From Phycisphaerales bacterium (GTDB lineage Bacteria > Planctomycetota > Phycisphaerae > Phycisphaerales > UBA1924): a stretch of DNA of 64,000 bases. Positions 8,333 through 16,593 of this stretch are shown here, one piece after another (position 1 is the stretch's first letter; each line of letters opens with the position of its first letter). The stretch spans positions 54,464 to 118,463 of the forward strand of contig DASPKU010000003.1 in assembly GCA_035627955.1 (NCBI GenBank), in the 5' to 3' direction. Made by a program: the position numbers and the translations under genes. The notes beneath the pieces were generated by a model that saw only the letters and a list, made by a program, of their open reading frames with translations, did no database searches and had not been told where the DNA came from.

Positions 8333-9838
8333 GTGAGATCACTCAGCCTGATGAATCTTCTCTCCCCCGCCGCCAAGCTCTTCCAGCGTTCCGGCTCGTC
8401 GCCCCAGCCCAGCGCCTTCGAGGCACTCGAAGACCGGCGCGTCCTCGCGGCCGCGACCTACCACAGCGTCGCAACCACCGCGACCACCATCGACGTCACC
8501 GTCAAGTACACCGACGCCCAGGGCATCAACACCTCGACGATCGGCAACGGCGACGTCCGCATGACCGGCCCCGGCGGCTACAACCAGACCGGCACCCTCC
8601 GCAACTTCCGCCAGGAGACCACCGGCAGCAACAACTCTATCCTGGCCACCTACCGCTTCACCTCAAACGGCACCGCGTGGGACTACTCCGACAACGGCTC
8701 CTACTTCCTCCGCACCGAGGCCAACCAGGTCTCCGACACCGGCGGCGAAATGGTCCCCGGCGCCGTTGAGCTCAAGCGCTTCGGCCTGTGGTTCAACACC
8801 CCCAAGGCCGAGGTGATCAGCGCCAGCACCACCGGCGACCAGCTCGTCGTCAAGATCCGCTACAACGACAACAACGGCATCGACGGCGCCACCATCGGCT
8901 TCGGCGAGGTCGGCCTCCGCCGCCAGACCGACCCCAGCAACGTCCAGTTCTTCCGCAGCCAGACCTTCACCCAGGTCTCCGCCACCGCGTGGGACGTCAC
9001 CTACCGCCTGCCCGCCGTGGGCGGCAGCTGGGACTTCACCGACAACGGCCGCTACGACCTCATCATCAACGGCAACCAGGTCCGCGACCTCGCCAGCCCC
9101 AGCAACGCCGTGCCCGCCCAGACCCTCAAGACCTACAGCCTCTGGTTCAGCAACCCCGTCGCCGAGTACGTCAGCACCTCGACGTCCGCCAACGACTGGA
9201 TCATCCGCGTCCGCTACCGCGACAACAACGGCATCAACCTGTCCTCCATCGGCAACGGCGACATCTCCGTCACCAACGGCATCCGCACCGAGCAGGCCAC
9301 CCTCGTGAGCGGCGGCACCACGCAGGAGTCCGCCACCTCCGTCGTCGTCACCTACCGCCTCCGCCCCGACCGCTTCGCCTGGGGCGCGGGCGAGAACGGC
9401 ACCTACCTCGTCTCCGTCAACCAGGGCGGCATCACCGACACCACCGGCGTCGCCATCAACCGCGGCCGCATCCGCTCCTTCAACCTCTTCTTCGACCAGC
9501 CCTCCATCAGCCGCCCGCCCGCCGCGCCCACCATCACCGCAAGCGGCATGGAGATGGCCGTCACCTACACCGACAACACCGGCATCAACCTCTCCACCGT
9601 CGGCAACGGCGACCTCGCCGTGCAGGGGCCCAACGGCTACCTCAGCTTCGCCACGCTGGTCTCCAAGACCACCCGTGTCGACGCCGCCGGCCGCACCGTC
9701 GTCGACGCCCGCTACCGCTTCGCCCGCCCCGTCGTCGACGGCTCCTACACCTTCCTCATGCGGTCCAACCAGGTCCTCGACACCGGCGGCCGCCCCGTGA
9801 CCTCCTTCAACTGGGCCACCTACCAGATCGACGTCTGA
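8333..9838 (+). CDS. Secreted surface protein with four tandem DNNGI repeats and LEDRRVLA motif
   Basis: A protein of about 501 residues and unknown function. The start is a GTG at 8333 with a perfect AGGAGG five bases upstream, which decides against the ATG at 8174. The N-terminal region ends in FEALEDRRVLAA, the planctomycete LEPR(V/L)L-type motif seen at the start of many exported surface proteins. Four repeats of about 110 residues follow. Each contains a Y-x-D-x-x-GI-x-x-x-x-IGNGD core (YTDAQGINTSTIGNGD, YNDNNGIDGATIGFGE, YRDNNGINLSSIGNGD, YTDNTGINLSTVGNGD) and a downstream YRF/YRL...G.W.....G.Y segment. They are probably beta-sandwich domains with a Ca-binding DxN loop. It has no transmembrane anchor and no dockerin tail. 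Confidence 0.8.
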   Translation: MRSLSLMNLLSPAAKLFQRSGSSPQPSAFEALEDRRVLAAATYHSVATTATTIDVTVKYTDAQGINTSTIGNGDVRMTGPGGYNQTGTLRNFRQETTGSNNSILATYRFTSNGTAWDYSDNGSYFLRTEANQVSDTGGEMVPGAVELKRFGLWFNTPKAEVISASTTGDQLVVKIRYNDNNGIDGATIGFGEVGLRRQTDPSNVQFFRSQTFTQVSATAWDVTYRLPAVGGSWDFTDNGRYDLIINGNQVRDLASPSNAVPAQTLKTYSLWFSNPVAEYVSTSTSANDWIIRVRYRDNNGINLSSIGNGDISVTNGIRTEQATLVSGGTTQESATSVVVTYRLRPDRFAWGAGENGTYLVSVNQGGITDTTGVAINRGRIRSFNLFFDQPSISRPPAAPTITASGMEMAVTYTDNTGINLSTVGNGDLAVQGPNGYLSFATLVSKTTRVDAAGRTVVDARYRFARPVVDGSYTFLMRSNQVLDTGGRPVTSFNWATYQIDV

Positions 9839-10142
9839 TCGCCTGACCACGTCCGACCGTCAGACCCACAAGCCCCCACGGCGCAGGAGCACTGGATGGC
9901 GATGTCGCCTACCCTTTGCTCCTGCGTTCTTTTTGCGCACCAAAAGAGCCGATCGCGCCAGCGATCGAGTCCCATTCTGTTTCCTTTCCTTCCCCCACAT
10001 CGCCTGTCTCTGCGCGTTTCCACCCCCCCGCCTTCTCCGCGAAACTCCGCCCTTCCGCGCACCTCCGCGTACCTGCCTTCCCTCTTCACGTCTTCGCTCC
10101 ACGCCCACGCCCCGTGTTTGGTACCCCGCCTCGGAGCTCCCC
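9839..10142. other. Intergenic stretch with one solo copy of the CGATCG palindrome
   Basis: No gene is seen. At 9942-9972 lies AAAAGAGCC followed by the palindrome CGATCGCGCCAGCGATCG (9950-9967), an inverted solo copy of the unit that is tandemly arrayed at 20.4-20.8 kb. The rest is C/T-rich (CCTTCTCCGCGAAACTCC-like) low-complexity sequence. Confidence 0.6.
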
Positions 10143-10511
10143 ATGGCCCACGCACCCCGCTTCCTCAAGCTCGTCAACGACTCCAAGAAGAACGTCAAGG
10201 AGTGCACGATCGCTGACATCGCCCCCCGCGTGCAGCGCGGCGACAAGTTCTACCTCGTCGACACCCGCGAGGAGTCCGAATGGAACGCCGGCCACCTCCC
10301 CCGCGCCATCCACCTCGGCAAGGGCGTCATCGAGCGCGACATCGAAGCCGCCATCCCCGACGTGAACGCCGAGATCGTCCTCTACTGCGGCGGCGGCTTC
10401 CGCTCCGCCCTCGCCGCCGAGAACCTCCAGAAAATGGGCTACACCAACGTCACGTCCATGGACGGCGGCTGGCGCGCCTGGGTCGGCGCCGGCCTCCCCG
10501 TCGAGCGATAA
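10143..10511 (+). CDS. Rhodanese-domain protein
   Basis: A 122-residue single-domain rhodanese (sulfurtransferase fold). It shows the substrate-side motif VDTREESEWNAGHLPRAIHLGKG and the active-site loop YCGGGFRS, with the catalytic Cys near residue 82 carrying the persulfide. ATG 10143 begins MAHAPRFLKLVNDSKKN. The in-frame upstream ATG at 9933 would add a repeat-encoded N terminus and is rejected. The stop codon is followed directly by a CGATCG palindrome (10511-10537) that could act as a terminator-like hairpin. The sulfur donor and acceptor are unknown. Confidence 0.85.
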   Translation: MAHAPRFLKLVNDSKKNVKECTIADIAPRVQRGDKFYLVDTREESEWNAGHLPRAIHLGKGVIERDIEAAIPDVNAEIVLYCGGGFRSALAAENLQKMGYTNVTSMDGGWRAWVGAGLPVER

Positions 10512-10537
10512 AAAGAGCCGATCGCGCAAGCGATCGA
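10511..10537. repeat. Solo CGATCG palindrome at the rhodanese stop codon
   Basis: AAAAGAGCC plus CGATCGC-GCAA-GCGATCG (7-bp stem, 10519-10536). It is the inverted equivalent of the unit repeated at 20.4-20.8 kb and begins in the TAA stop codon itself. Confidence 0.65.
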
Positions 10538-10551
10538 AATTCTCCCTTGCA

Positions 10552-10610
10552 CGTTCGTAACGAGCCCCGACGCGTCCTCGCGCGGCGTCCGCCCACGAAG
10601 TGAGCGGGCC
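10552..10610. repeat. MITE-like element, partial copy C with a 25-bp insertion
   Basis: The left arm only. CGTTCGTAACGAGCCCCGA is interrupted by about 25 bp (CGCGTCCTCGCGCGGCGTCC...) and continues CGAAGTGAGCGGGCC. The right arm is missing. Confidence 0.6.
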
Positions 10611-10803
10611 GTACACCACGCGCCCCTATGACCGTGACGGCTCACCCCCGCTCTTTTCCCTCGTCTCCTCTTCTCCTCCTCTCCCCTTCTCCTCCACTCC
10701 CCTTCCTCTCCCCCCCACATCTAGAGGACCGCCCCCAACCCAGCCGATCCTTTATGATCGCTCCCACGGGCCACGCGGCGGAGCCGCGCCCAGAGGTACA
10801 CGG

Positions 10804-13326
10804 ATGTCCCCCAGCGCCTTCATCACCGCGCTCTTCCCCAGCATGTTCCACCGCCGGCTGCTCCTGCTGCTGGCGCTGATGGTCCTCGCCGCCCTCCCCC
10901 TCCTCTTCCGCCTCACCACCCTCACCGTCGCCCAGGCCGATGAGCTCCGCGCTGATGCGGAGAAGCGACTCGTCCGTCGCCAGTGGACCTCCACCGTCCG
11001 CGGCAGCGTCCTCGACCGCAAGGGCCGCGTCCTCGCCCAGGACCGCCCCAGCTACGACGTCGCCGTCTCCTACCCCGTCATCACCGGTCACTGGGTCACC
11101 GAGCAGTCCCGCCGCGCGGCGCGGCGGGCCGCGGGCGTCGGCTGGGCCGACATGGACAAGGATGAACGCGAAGAGCTCACCGCCCGCTACCGCTCAGCCT
11201 ACCTGCTGCACATGGAGCGCGGGTGGGACGAGCTCGCCCGCACGCTGGGGATCACCCGCCAGGAGCTCGACACCCGCCGCGACAAGGTTGTCACCGAGGT
11301 CACGAGCAAGCAGCGGCACAACACACAGGTCCTCATCCGGCGCGACCTCGCCCAGCGGCTCAAGGTCCAGCCCGCCGACCTCCTCGCCCGCTGGAAGAAG
11401 CTCGAGCCCACCATCGACCCGAACGCCGATGGCGCCACGCTCCGCCTCACGACCGCCGTCGCACGATCATTCGGCGACGCCGCCAAAGACCTCGACGACC
11501 AGGCCATCCGCTCGATCGTCAAGCACGCCGAGCAGCCCATCGCCGAGACCACGCAGATGCACGTGCTCGCGTTCCGCGTGAGCGACGACGTCGGCTTCCT
11601 CTGCCGCCGCCTCGCGTGGGACGAGGTTGAGCTCGACCCCTCGCGCAGCGCGGACACCGTCGGGACGCCGTCCGCTCCTCCCTCGCCGGCCGCCAACCCC
11701 GACATCACCTCCTACGTCGAGCGGATGCCCGGCCTCGCCGTCATTGACGGCGGCGACCGCTACTACCCCATCGAATCGGCCAACGTCCCTATCGACACCT
11801 CCACACTCCCCGGCCCCCTCCGCGCGGACGGCACGAAGACCATCACCGTCGAGGGCGTCGCCACCCACATCCTGGGCCGCATCCGCAACCGCGTGCAGAA
11901 GGAAGACATCGAGCGCCGCTCCGCCCTCCTCGCCGCCAACGACCAGCTCCGCACCGCCGCCATCATCGACGGCGGCATCGACCGCGGCGCCTACCGCGAC
12001 GGCGACCGCGTCGGCGACACCGGCATCGAGGCCTCACAAGAAGGCACCCTCCGCGGCCTCCGCGGCCTGCACACCACCCGCGTTGACACCGCCGAGCAGC
12101 TCACCCTCGACCCCATCAAAGGCAAGGACGTCACGCTCACCATCGACGTCATGCTCCAGGCCCGCGTGCAGGCCGCGATGAGCCCCGAGCTCGGCCTCAG
12201 CGTCGCCAGCCCCTGGCACTACCCCAAGGACAAGCTCCCGCCCCCCGGCGCGCCCCAGTTCGGCACCACACTCGACGGCGCCGCCGTGGTCCTCGACATC
12301 GACAGCGGCGACCTTCTCGCCATGGTCTCCATGCCCAGCTACACCCGCCAGCAGGCCCGCGACAACCCCGACGAGGTCTACGACGACCCGCTCCGCGTCG
12401 CCTGGCTCAACCGCGCCATCGCCAAGCCCTACCAGCCCGGCTCCATCGTCAAGCCGCTCATCATGCTCGGCGCCGCCCAGCGCGCCCACTATCACCCCGG
12501 TGAATCGATCGCCTGCGTCGGCCACTTCTTCCCCAACCAGCCCAACATGTTCCGCTGCTGGATCTACAAGCAGTTCCACATCACCCACAACGACAAGCTC
12601 GGCCACGACCTCTCCGGCGCCGACGCCACCATGGTCTCCTGCAACATCTTCTTCTTCACCCTCGGCCGCCGCCTCGGCCCTCAGGGCATCCAGGACGTCT
12701 ACCGCGACTTCGGAATCGGCCGCCGCTTCGACCTCGGCCTCGGGCAGGAGTTCGTCGGCAGCATGGGCCTCAACGGCAACCCCGAAACGCTCAAGGCATG
12801 GGACGCCACTCAGATGGGCATCGGACAGGGCCCCATCGCCTGGACCCCCGTCCACGCCGCGGCCTCTTACGCCACCATCGCGCGTAATGGCGTCGTCTGC
12901 AACCCGCGCCTCATCATGGGCCAGCCCGCCGCCCCCGAGCGGGAGCTCAATCTCAACTCGCGCGTCATCGAAGAAGCGATGCAAGGCCTCTGGGGCTCGG
13001 TCAACAGCGACCAGGGCACCGGCCACCACCTCTCGCTGCCCGATGGGCAGGAGCCCATCTTCAACGCCAAGGGCGTCAAGGTCTGGGGCAAAACCGGCAC
13101 CGCCGCGGCCGCGCCTGTCATCGGCGACCCCGACGGCGAGACCGGCCCCGAGGGCGCTCAAGTCCTCGCCGCGGGCGACCACTCCTGGTTCGTCGTGATG
13201 GTCGGACGCGACCGCCCCAAGTACGTCATTTCCGTCGTCACCGACTTCGGCGGCAGTGGCGGCAAGGTGAGCGGCCCCATCTGCAACCAGATCATCCACG
13301 CCCTCATCGCGGAGGGCTACCTCTAG
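10804..13326 (+). CDS. mrdA: Penicillin-binding protein 2 (elongasome transpeptidase)
   Basis: An 840-residue class B PBP that cross-links peptidoglycan during cell elongation. It has one N-terminal membrane span (RRLLLLLALMVLAALPLLF, residues about 18-36), then the dimerisation/pedestal region with RGSVLDRKGRVLAQD, and then the transpeptidase domain. The transpeptidase triad is intact: SIVK (Ser near 547), SCN (near 612) and KTGT (Lys near 763). It is longer than most PBP2s (about 630) because of extra segments in the pedestal region, including a P/A-rich stretch near 285. ATG 10804 is chosen because it places a short cytoplasmic tail before the membrane span. The rodA gene follows 141 bp downstream, the usual pairing. 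The residues support an active enzyme, which bears on the peptidoglycan question in planctomycetes. Confidence 0.92.
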   Translation: MSPSAFITALFPSMFHRRLLLLLALMVLAALPLLFRLTTLTVAQADELRADAEKRLVRRQWTSTVRGSVLDRKGRVLAQDRPSYDVAVSYPVITGHWVTEQSRRAARRAAGVGWADMDKDEREELTARYRSAYLLHMERGWDELARTLGITRQELDTRRDKVVTEVTSKQRHNTQVLIRRDLAQRLKVQPADLLARWKKLEPTIDPNADGATLRLTTAVARSFGDAAKDLDDQAIRSIVKHAEQPIAETTQMHVLAFRVSDDVGFLCRRLAWDEVELDPSRSADTVGTPSAPPSPAANPDITSYVERMPGLAVIDGGDRYYPIESANVPIDTSTLPGPLRADGTKTITVEGVATHILGRIRNRVQKEDIERRSALLAANDQLRTAAIIDGGIDRGAYRDGDRVGDTGIEASQEGTLRGLRGLHTTRVDTAEQLTLDPIKGKDVTLTIDVMLQARVQAAMSPELGLSVASPWHYPKDKLPPPGAPQFGTTLDGAAVVLDIDSGDLLAMVSMPSYTRQQARDNPDEVYDDPLRVAWLNRAIAKPYQPGSIVKPLIMLGAAQRAHYHPGESIACVGHFFPNQPNMFRCWIYKQFHITHNDKLGHDLSGADATMVSCNIFFFTLGRRLGPQGIQDVYRDFGIGRRFDLGLGQEFVGSMGLNGNPETLKAWDATQMGIGQGPIAWTPVHAAASYATIARNGVVCNPRLIMGQPAAPERELNLNSRVIEEAMQGLWGSVNSDQGTGHHLSLPDGQEPIFNAKGVKVWGKTGTAAAAPVIGDPDGETGPEGAQVLAAGDHSWFVVMVGRDRPKYVISVVTDFGGSGGKVSGPICNQIIHALIAEGYL

Positions 13327-13332
13327 CGCGGA

Positions 13333-13467
13333 GCCGCAGCTCCGAACGCCCCTCCCTGAGGGAGGGGTTGGGGGTTCGAGCGACCCACCCACACTGCACT
13401 CAGGCAGAAGCACGCAAGACTCAAGATCGCAACTCCGATTTTCCTTTTTCACTTTTCCCTTTTCACT
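13333..13467. repeat. Repeat-filled gap between PBP2 and RodA genes
   Basis: It contains a CCCCTCCCT/AGGGAGGGG palindrome (about 13350-13368, followed by TTGGGGGTTCG) and, just before the RodA start, a TTTTCCTTTTTCACTTTTCC-type simple repeat (about 13437-13467). The second repeat occupies the place where a ribosome-binding site would be expected. Confidence 0.55.
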
Positions 13468-14700
13468 TTGCCCTACACCCGCCAATCCCGCAGTTCCGGC
13501 TGGCTCTCGATCATCCTCGAGCGTGCCAAGGACATCGCCCGCAACGGCGGCCCCGCGTGGCTCGTGGTCATCGCTTCGCTCGCGCTCTCGCTGCTGGGCG
13601 TCTACGCGATCGACGTGGCCGAGTCCGTCCAGCCGCACGCGCTGGGCGAGCTCGGCAGCATCGCCACCCGCCAGCTCGTCTTCCTCACCGCCGGCATCAT
13701 GGCCGCGATCGTGATCCTGCTGCCGAACTACCGCTGGTACGGCTACGCCTCGTGGGTGCTGATGGCCTGCACCATCGGGCTGCTCATCTTCCTGCTTATC
13801 CCCTTCGTGCCCGCGTCGATCGTGCGCCCGCGCAACGGCGCCCGTGCCTGGATCGACCTGGGGGCCGCCGACCTCCAGCCCTCGGAGTTCGCCAAGATCG
13901 CCTACGTGCTCGTGCTCGCCTGGTACCTCCGCTTCCGCAAGAACCACCGCACGTTCCTGGGCCTCATCCCGCCGGCGATCATCACCTTCATCCCCGTCGG
14001 CCTGATCATGCTCCAGCCCGACCTGGGGCAGTCGACGCTCTTCATCCCCACGCTCTTCGCCGTGCTCGTCGCTGCCGGGGCCAAACTCAAGCACCTCTCG
14101 ATCATCGTCCTCTGCGCCTGCATGGCCGCGCCCGCCGCCTACCCGCTGCTCAAGCCGCACCAGAAGCAGCGCATCGTCGGCCTCCTCTGGCAGCTCGAGG
14201 GCACCAACACCCAGGCCGACCTCGATATCAACATGCAGTCCGTCACCGCCCAGCGAATGGTCGGCGCGGGCGGGTTCGACGGCGCGGGCAACGCCCACTC
14301 GCGCATGCTCCTCAAGTACAACGCCCTCCCCGAGCGCCACACCGACATGATCTACGCGGTCATCTGCTCGCGCTTCGGCCTGCTCGGCGGCGTGCTCACC
14401 CTCGCGCTTTACGCCGTATGGATCCTCGGCGCCGTCCTCACCGCCGGCGTCACGCGGGAGCCCTTCGGCCGCCTCGTCATCGTCGGCCTTACCGCCTTCA
14501 TGGCCGCGCAGATCTTTATCAACGTCGGCATGAACCTGGGCCTCGTCCCCATCATCGGCATCACGCTCCCGTACCTCTCCCACGGCGGCTCGAGCATGCT
14601 CACCGTCTGGCTCATGACCGGCCTCATCCTCAACATCGCCCTCCGCCGCCCCCGCTACAACCTCCAGAAGTCCTTCGAGTTCACCTACGAGGATGATTGA
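13468..14700 (+). CDS. rodA: RodA/FtsW-family peptidoglycan glycosyltransferase
   Basis: A 410-residue polytopic protein of the SEDS family, which polymerises glycan strands with PBP2. About ten membrane spans are visible, along with family signatures: RNGARAWIDLGAADLQPSEFAK (the SEDS core; the acidic and QPSEFAK residues are present), QPDLGQST, and near the end GMNLGLVPIIGITLPYLSHGGSS. The start is uncertain. The listed TTG has no Shine-Dalgarno sequence and sits inside a TTTTCAC simple repeat, and the first internal Met is far inside the second span. It lies 141 bp after the PBP2 gene in the same direction, so the two are probably one elongation unit. Confidence 0.92.
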   Translation: MPYTRQSRSSGWLSIILERAKDIARNGGPAWLVVIASLALSLLGVYAIDVAESVQPHALGELGSIATRQLVFLTAGIMAAIVILLPNYRWYGYASWVLMACTIGLLIFLLIPFVPASIVRPRNGARAWIDLGAADLQPSEFAKIAYVLVLAWYLRFRKNHRTFLGLIPPAIITFIPVGLIMLQPDLGQSTLFIPTLFAVLVAAGAKLKHLSIIVLCACMAAPAAYPLLKPHQKQRIVGLLWQLEGTNTQADLDINMQSVTAQRMVGAGGFDGAGNAHSRMLLKYNALPERHTDMIYAVICSRFGLLGGVLTLALYAVWILGAVLTAGVTREPFGRLVIVGLTAFMAAQIFINVGMNLGLVPIIGITLPYLSHGGSSMLTVWLMTGLILNIALRRPRYNLQKSFEFTYEDD

Positions 14701-14733
14701 TGCGTGCCATGGCGACGTCTTCGTCGCTATGTC

Positions 14734-15021
14734 TTAGCGTCCGACCACGCGCGACCGGGGGACCTCAACCCTTCCAGTTCCGCCTGAAAAACCACACCAC
14801 CGCCCCGATGCACACCCACAAACTCCGACACAAAACGCCGCGCTCCCTCCAACCACCATCCCTACCCACAACGGCTGAAAGTCCCGCCGCCACCCCGGCG
14901 GCGTTGAGTGCCCCCAGTCCGGCCCGTCCGGGTACGGCGGCCCGCCGCTCAGCACCCCGCCCACAACCAGCGCCACCACGCCGACCCCGATCAGCACGAG
15001 CATCCATCGCGCGAACCGCAT
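14734..15021 (-). CDS. Small membrane protein (hypothetical)
   Basis: A possible 95-residue protein read opposite to its neighbours in the 373-bp gap between rodA and the HAD gene. From ATG 15021 it begins MRFARWMLVLIGVGVVALVV, a clear membrane span. A proline/glycine-rich periplasmic stretch (GPPYPDGPDWGHSTPPGW) follows, then a second span (LWVGMVVGGSAAFCVGVCGC). No family is recognised. There is no strong ribosome-binding site, so this is a moderate-confidence call based on hydrophobic pattern only. It is transcribed divergently from the HAD gene, 52 bp away. Confidence 0.45.
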   Translation of the reverse strand: MRFARWMLVLIGVGVVALVVGGVLSGGPPYPDGPDWGHSTPPGWRRDFQPLWVGMVVGGSAAFCVGVCGCASGRWCGFSGGTGRVEVPRSRVVGR

Positions 15022-15073
15022 GAACACACCATAGCGTTCGTCGATCATCACACGTCCGACGCCATAATCCCGC

Positions 15074-15757
15074 ATGCTCTCCCTCCCCGATATCCGCGCT
15101 CTCACCTTCGACTGCTACGGCACCCTTATCGACTGGGAAACCGGCATTCTGACCACGCTCCGTCCGCTCTTCCCCGCCGCGTCCGACGCCGACCTCCTCA
15201 CCCTCTACGCACATCATGAAGCCGCCGAGGAAGCCGGCTCCTACAAGCCCTACCACGAGGTTCTCGCCAACGTTCTCTCCGCCATCGCCGCGCACTACAA
15301 GCACACACTCACCGACAACCACGTGCTCGCCGACTCCCTCCCCTCCTGGCCCGTCTTCCCCGACACCCGACCCTTCCTCACCGCCGCGGCCCAGCGCTAC
15401 ACGCTCTGCGTCTGCTCCAACATCGACGACGACCTCTGGGCCGGCACCCACCACGCCATCAACGTGCCCATCGACCGCGTCGTCACCGCGCAGTACTGCC
15501 GCTCCTACAAGCCCGACCCGCGCCACTTCCGCGTCGCCCTTGCCCTCCTCGACCTTGAGCCGCACCAGGTCCTGCACGTCGCCGAGAGCCGCCGCCATGA
15601 CATCGCGCCCGCCAAGGCCCTCGGATTCCAGACCGCCTGGGTCAACCGCCACAAGCACCGCCCCGGCCCCTCCGCCAGCGGCCACGCCGACGCCGTGCCC
15701 GACCTCGAAATCGCCAGCCTCGACGAGCTCGCCGGAATCCTGGGCCTCCCGCGCTGA
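15074..15757 (+). CDS. HAD-superfamily hydrolase, haloacid dehalogenase type II-like
   Basis: A 227-residue cytoplasmic hydrolase. Motif I is FDCYGTLIDWE with the nucleophilic Asp near residue 13. The YGT rather than DGT form is typical of the L-2-haloacid dehalogenase-like branch. Motif II is the Ser/Asn in VCSNIDDDL, motif III the lysine of RSYKPDPRHF, and the acidic motif IV region is HVAESRRHDIAPAKALG. A helical cap lies between motifs I and II. The substrate is unknown. The gene sits 14 bp before rsmG in the same direction, so it may be co-transcribed. Confidence 0.88.
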   Translation: MLSLPDIRALTFDCYGTLIDWETGILTTLRPLFPAASDADLLTLYAHHEAAEEAGSYKPYHEVLANVLSAIAAHYKHTLTDNHVLADSLPSWPVFPDTRPFLTAAAQRYTLCVCSNIDDDLWAGTHHAINVPIDRVVTAQYCRSYKPDPRHFRVALALLDLEPHQVLHVAESRRHDIAPAKALGFQTAWVNRHKHRPGPSASGHADAVPDLEIASLDELAGILGLPR

Positions 15758-15771
15758 CCAACAATCCCCCG

Positions 15772-16593
15772 ATGCCCAAGCCCACCGACCGCGCTCCCAT
15801 CGCCTTCAACTTCGCGGCCACCCAGCCGCTCCCCGCGCCGCCCGAGTTCATCGACGCCGCCGCCCAGCTCGGGATCGAGTTCGATGAGGGCGACGTCGAT
15901 CGGCTGGGCCGCTTCCTCGCCATGCTGCTGGAGGCCAACGCCTCCGCTCTCAACCTGACCGCCATCACCGAGCCCGCGGCCGCGTGGGAGAAGCACATCC
16001 TCGACTCGCTCACGCTGCTGCCGCTGCTGGCCGAGCTGCCCGAGGGTGCCCGCGTGCTCGACGTTGGCAGCGGCGGCGGGCTGCCGGGCGTGCCGCTGGC
16101 GATCGTGATGCCGCACCTGCGGTTTACGCTGCTGGAGGCCACCGGGAAGAAGGTCGAGTACCTCCGCGCGGTCGGCTCGGCGCTCAGCCTGGCCAACATG
16201 GACGTGGTGCAGGGGCGGGCCGAAACCGTCGCCCACGACCGCGGCGAAAAGTCCGGCACCGGGCGCACCGGTGGGTTCCGCGAGGCATTCGATGCGGTGA
16301 CCGCGCGGGCGGTGGGTCGGGTCGCGGTGCTGGCCGAGCTGACCGCGCCGTTTGCCAAGGTCGGCGGCATGGTGTTCCTGATCAAGGGGCAGAAGGCGGA
16401 GGAGGAGCTGGCGGAGGGTGAGGGGGCGTTGCACGAGCTGAAGGTGGTGCACGCGGCCACCGTTGACACCCCCACGGGGCGGGTGGTGGTGCTGGAGAAG
16501 CGGAGCGCGACGCCCAAGCTGTACCCCCGGGCCGACGGCGAGCCTGCACGCCGGCCTCTGGGTATAAAGAAGACCCGTGGCAACGCTGACTGA
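15772..16593 (+). CDS. rsmG: 16S rRNA (guanine-N7) methyltransferase RsmG
   Basis: A 273-residue SAM-dependent methyltransferase (GidB) that modifies G527 of 16S rRNA. Signatures are NLTAITEP...WEKHILDSLTLLPLL, the SAM-binding loop VLDVGSGGGLPGVPLAIV, the LLEATGKKVEYLR helix and VTARAVGRVAVLAEL. An internal insertion (HDRGEKSGTGRTGGFREAF) and a longer N terminus explain the extra length over the usual 210-240. The last 17 bp overlap the start of the dinG-like gene, so the two are coupled. The third-position base preference changes from C to G within this gene (see findings). Confidence 0.93.
   Translation: MPKPTDRAPIAFNFAATQPLPAPPEFIDAAAQLGIEFDEGDVDRLGRFLAMLLEANASALNLTAITEPAAAWEKHILDSLTLLPLLAELPEGARVLDVGSGGGLPGVPLAIVMPHLRFTLLEATGKKVEYLRAVGSALSLANMDVVQGRAETVAHDRGEKSGTGRTGGFREAFDAVTARAVGRVAVLAELTAPFAKVGGMVFLIKGQKAEEELAEGEGALHELKVVHAATVDTPTGRVVVLEKRSATPKLYPRADGEPARRPLGIKKTRGNAD

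Noticed and set aside
15990..16100. Chromosomal replication origin at the skew switch in rsmG
   Set aside because: The skew appears to switch back about 30 kb later. No DnaA-box cluster or AT-rich unwinding region is visible, and no dnaA or dnaN is in the window.
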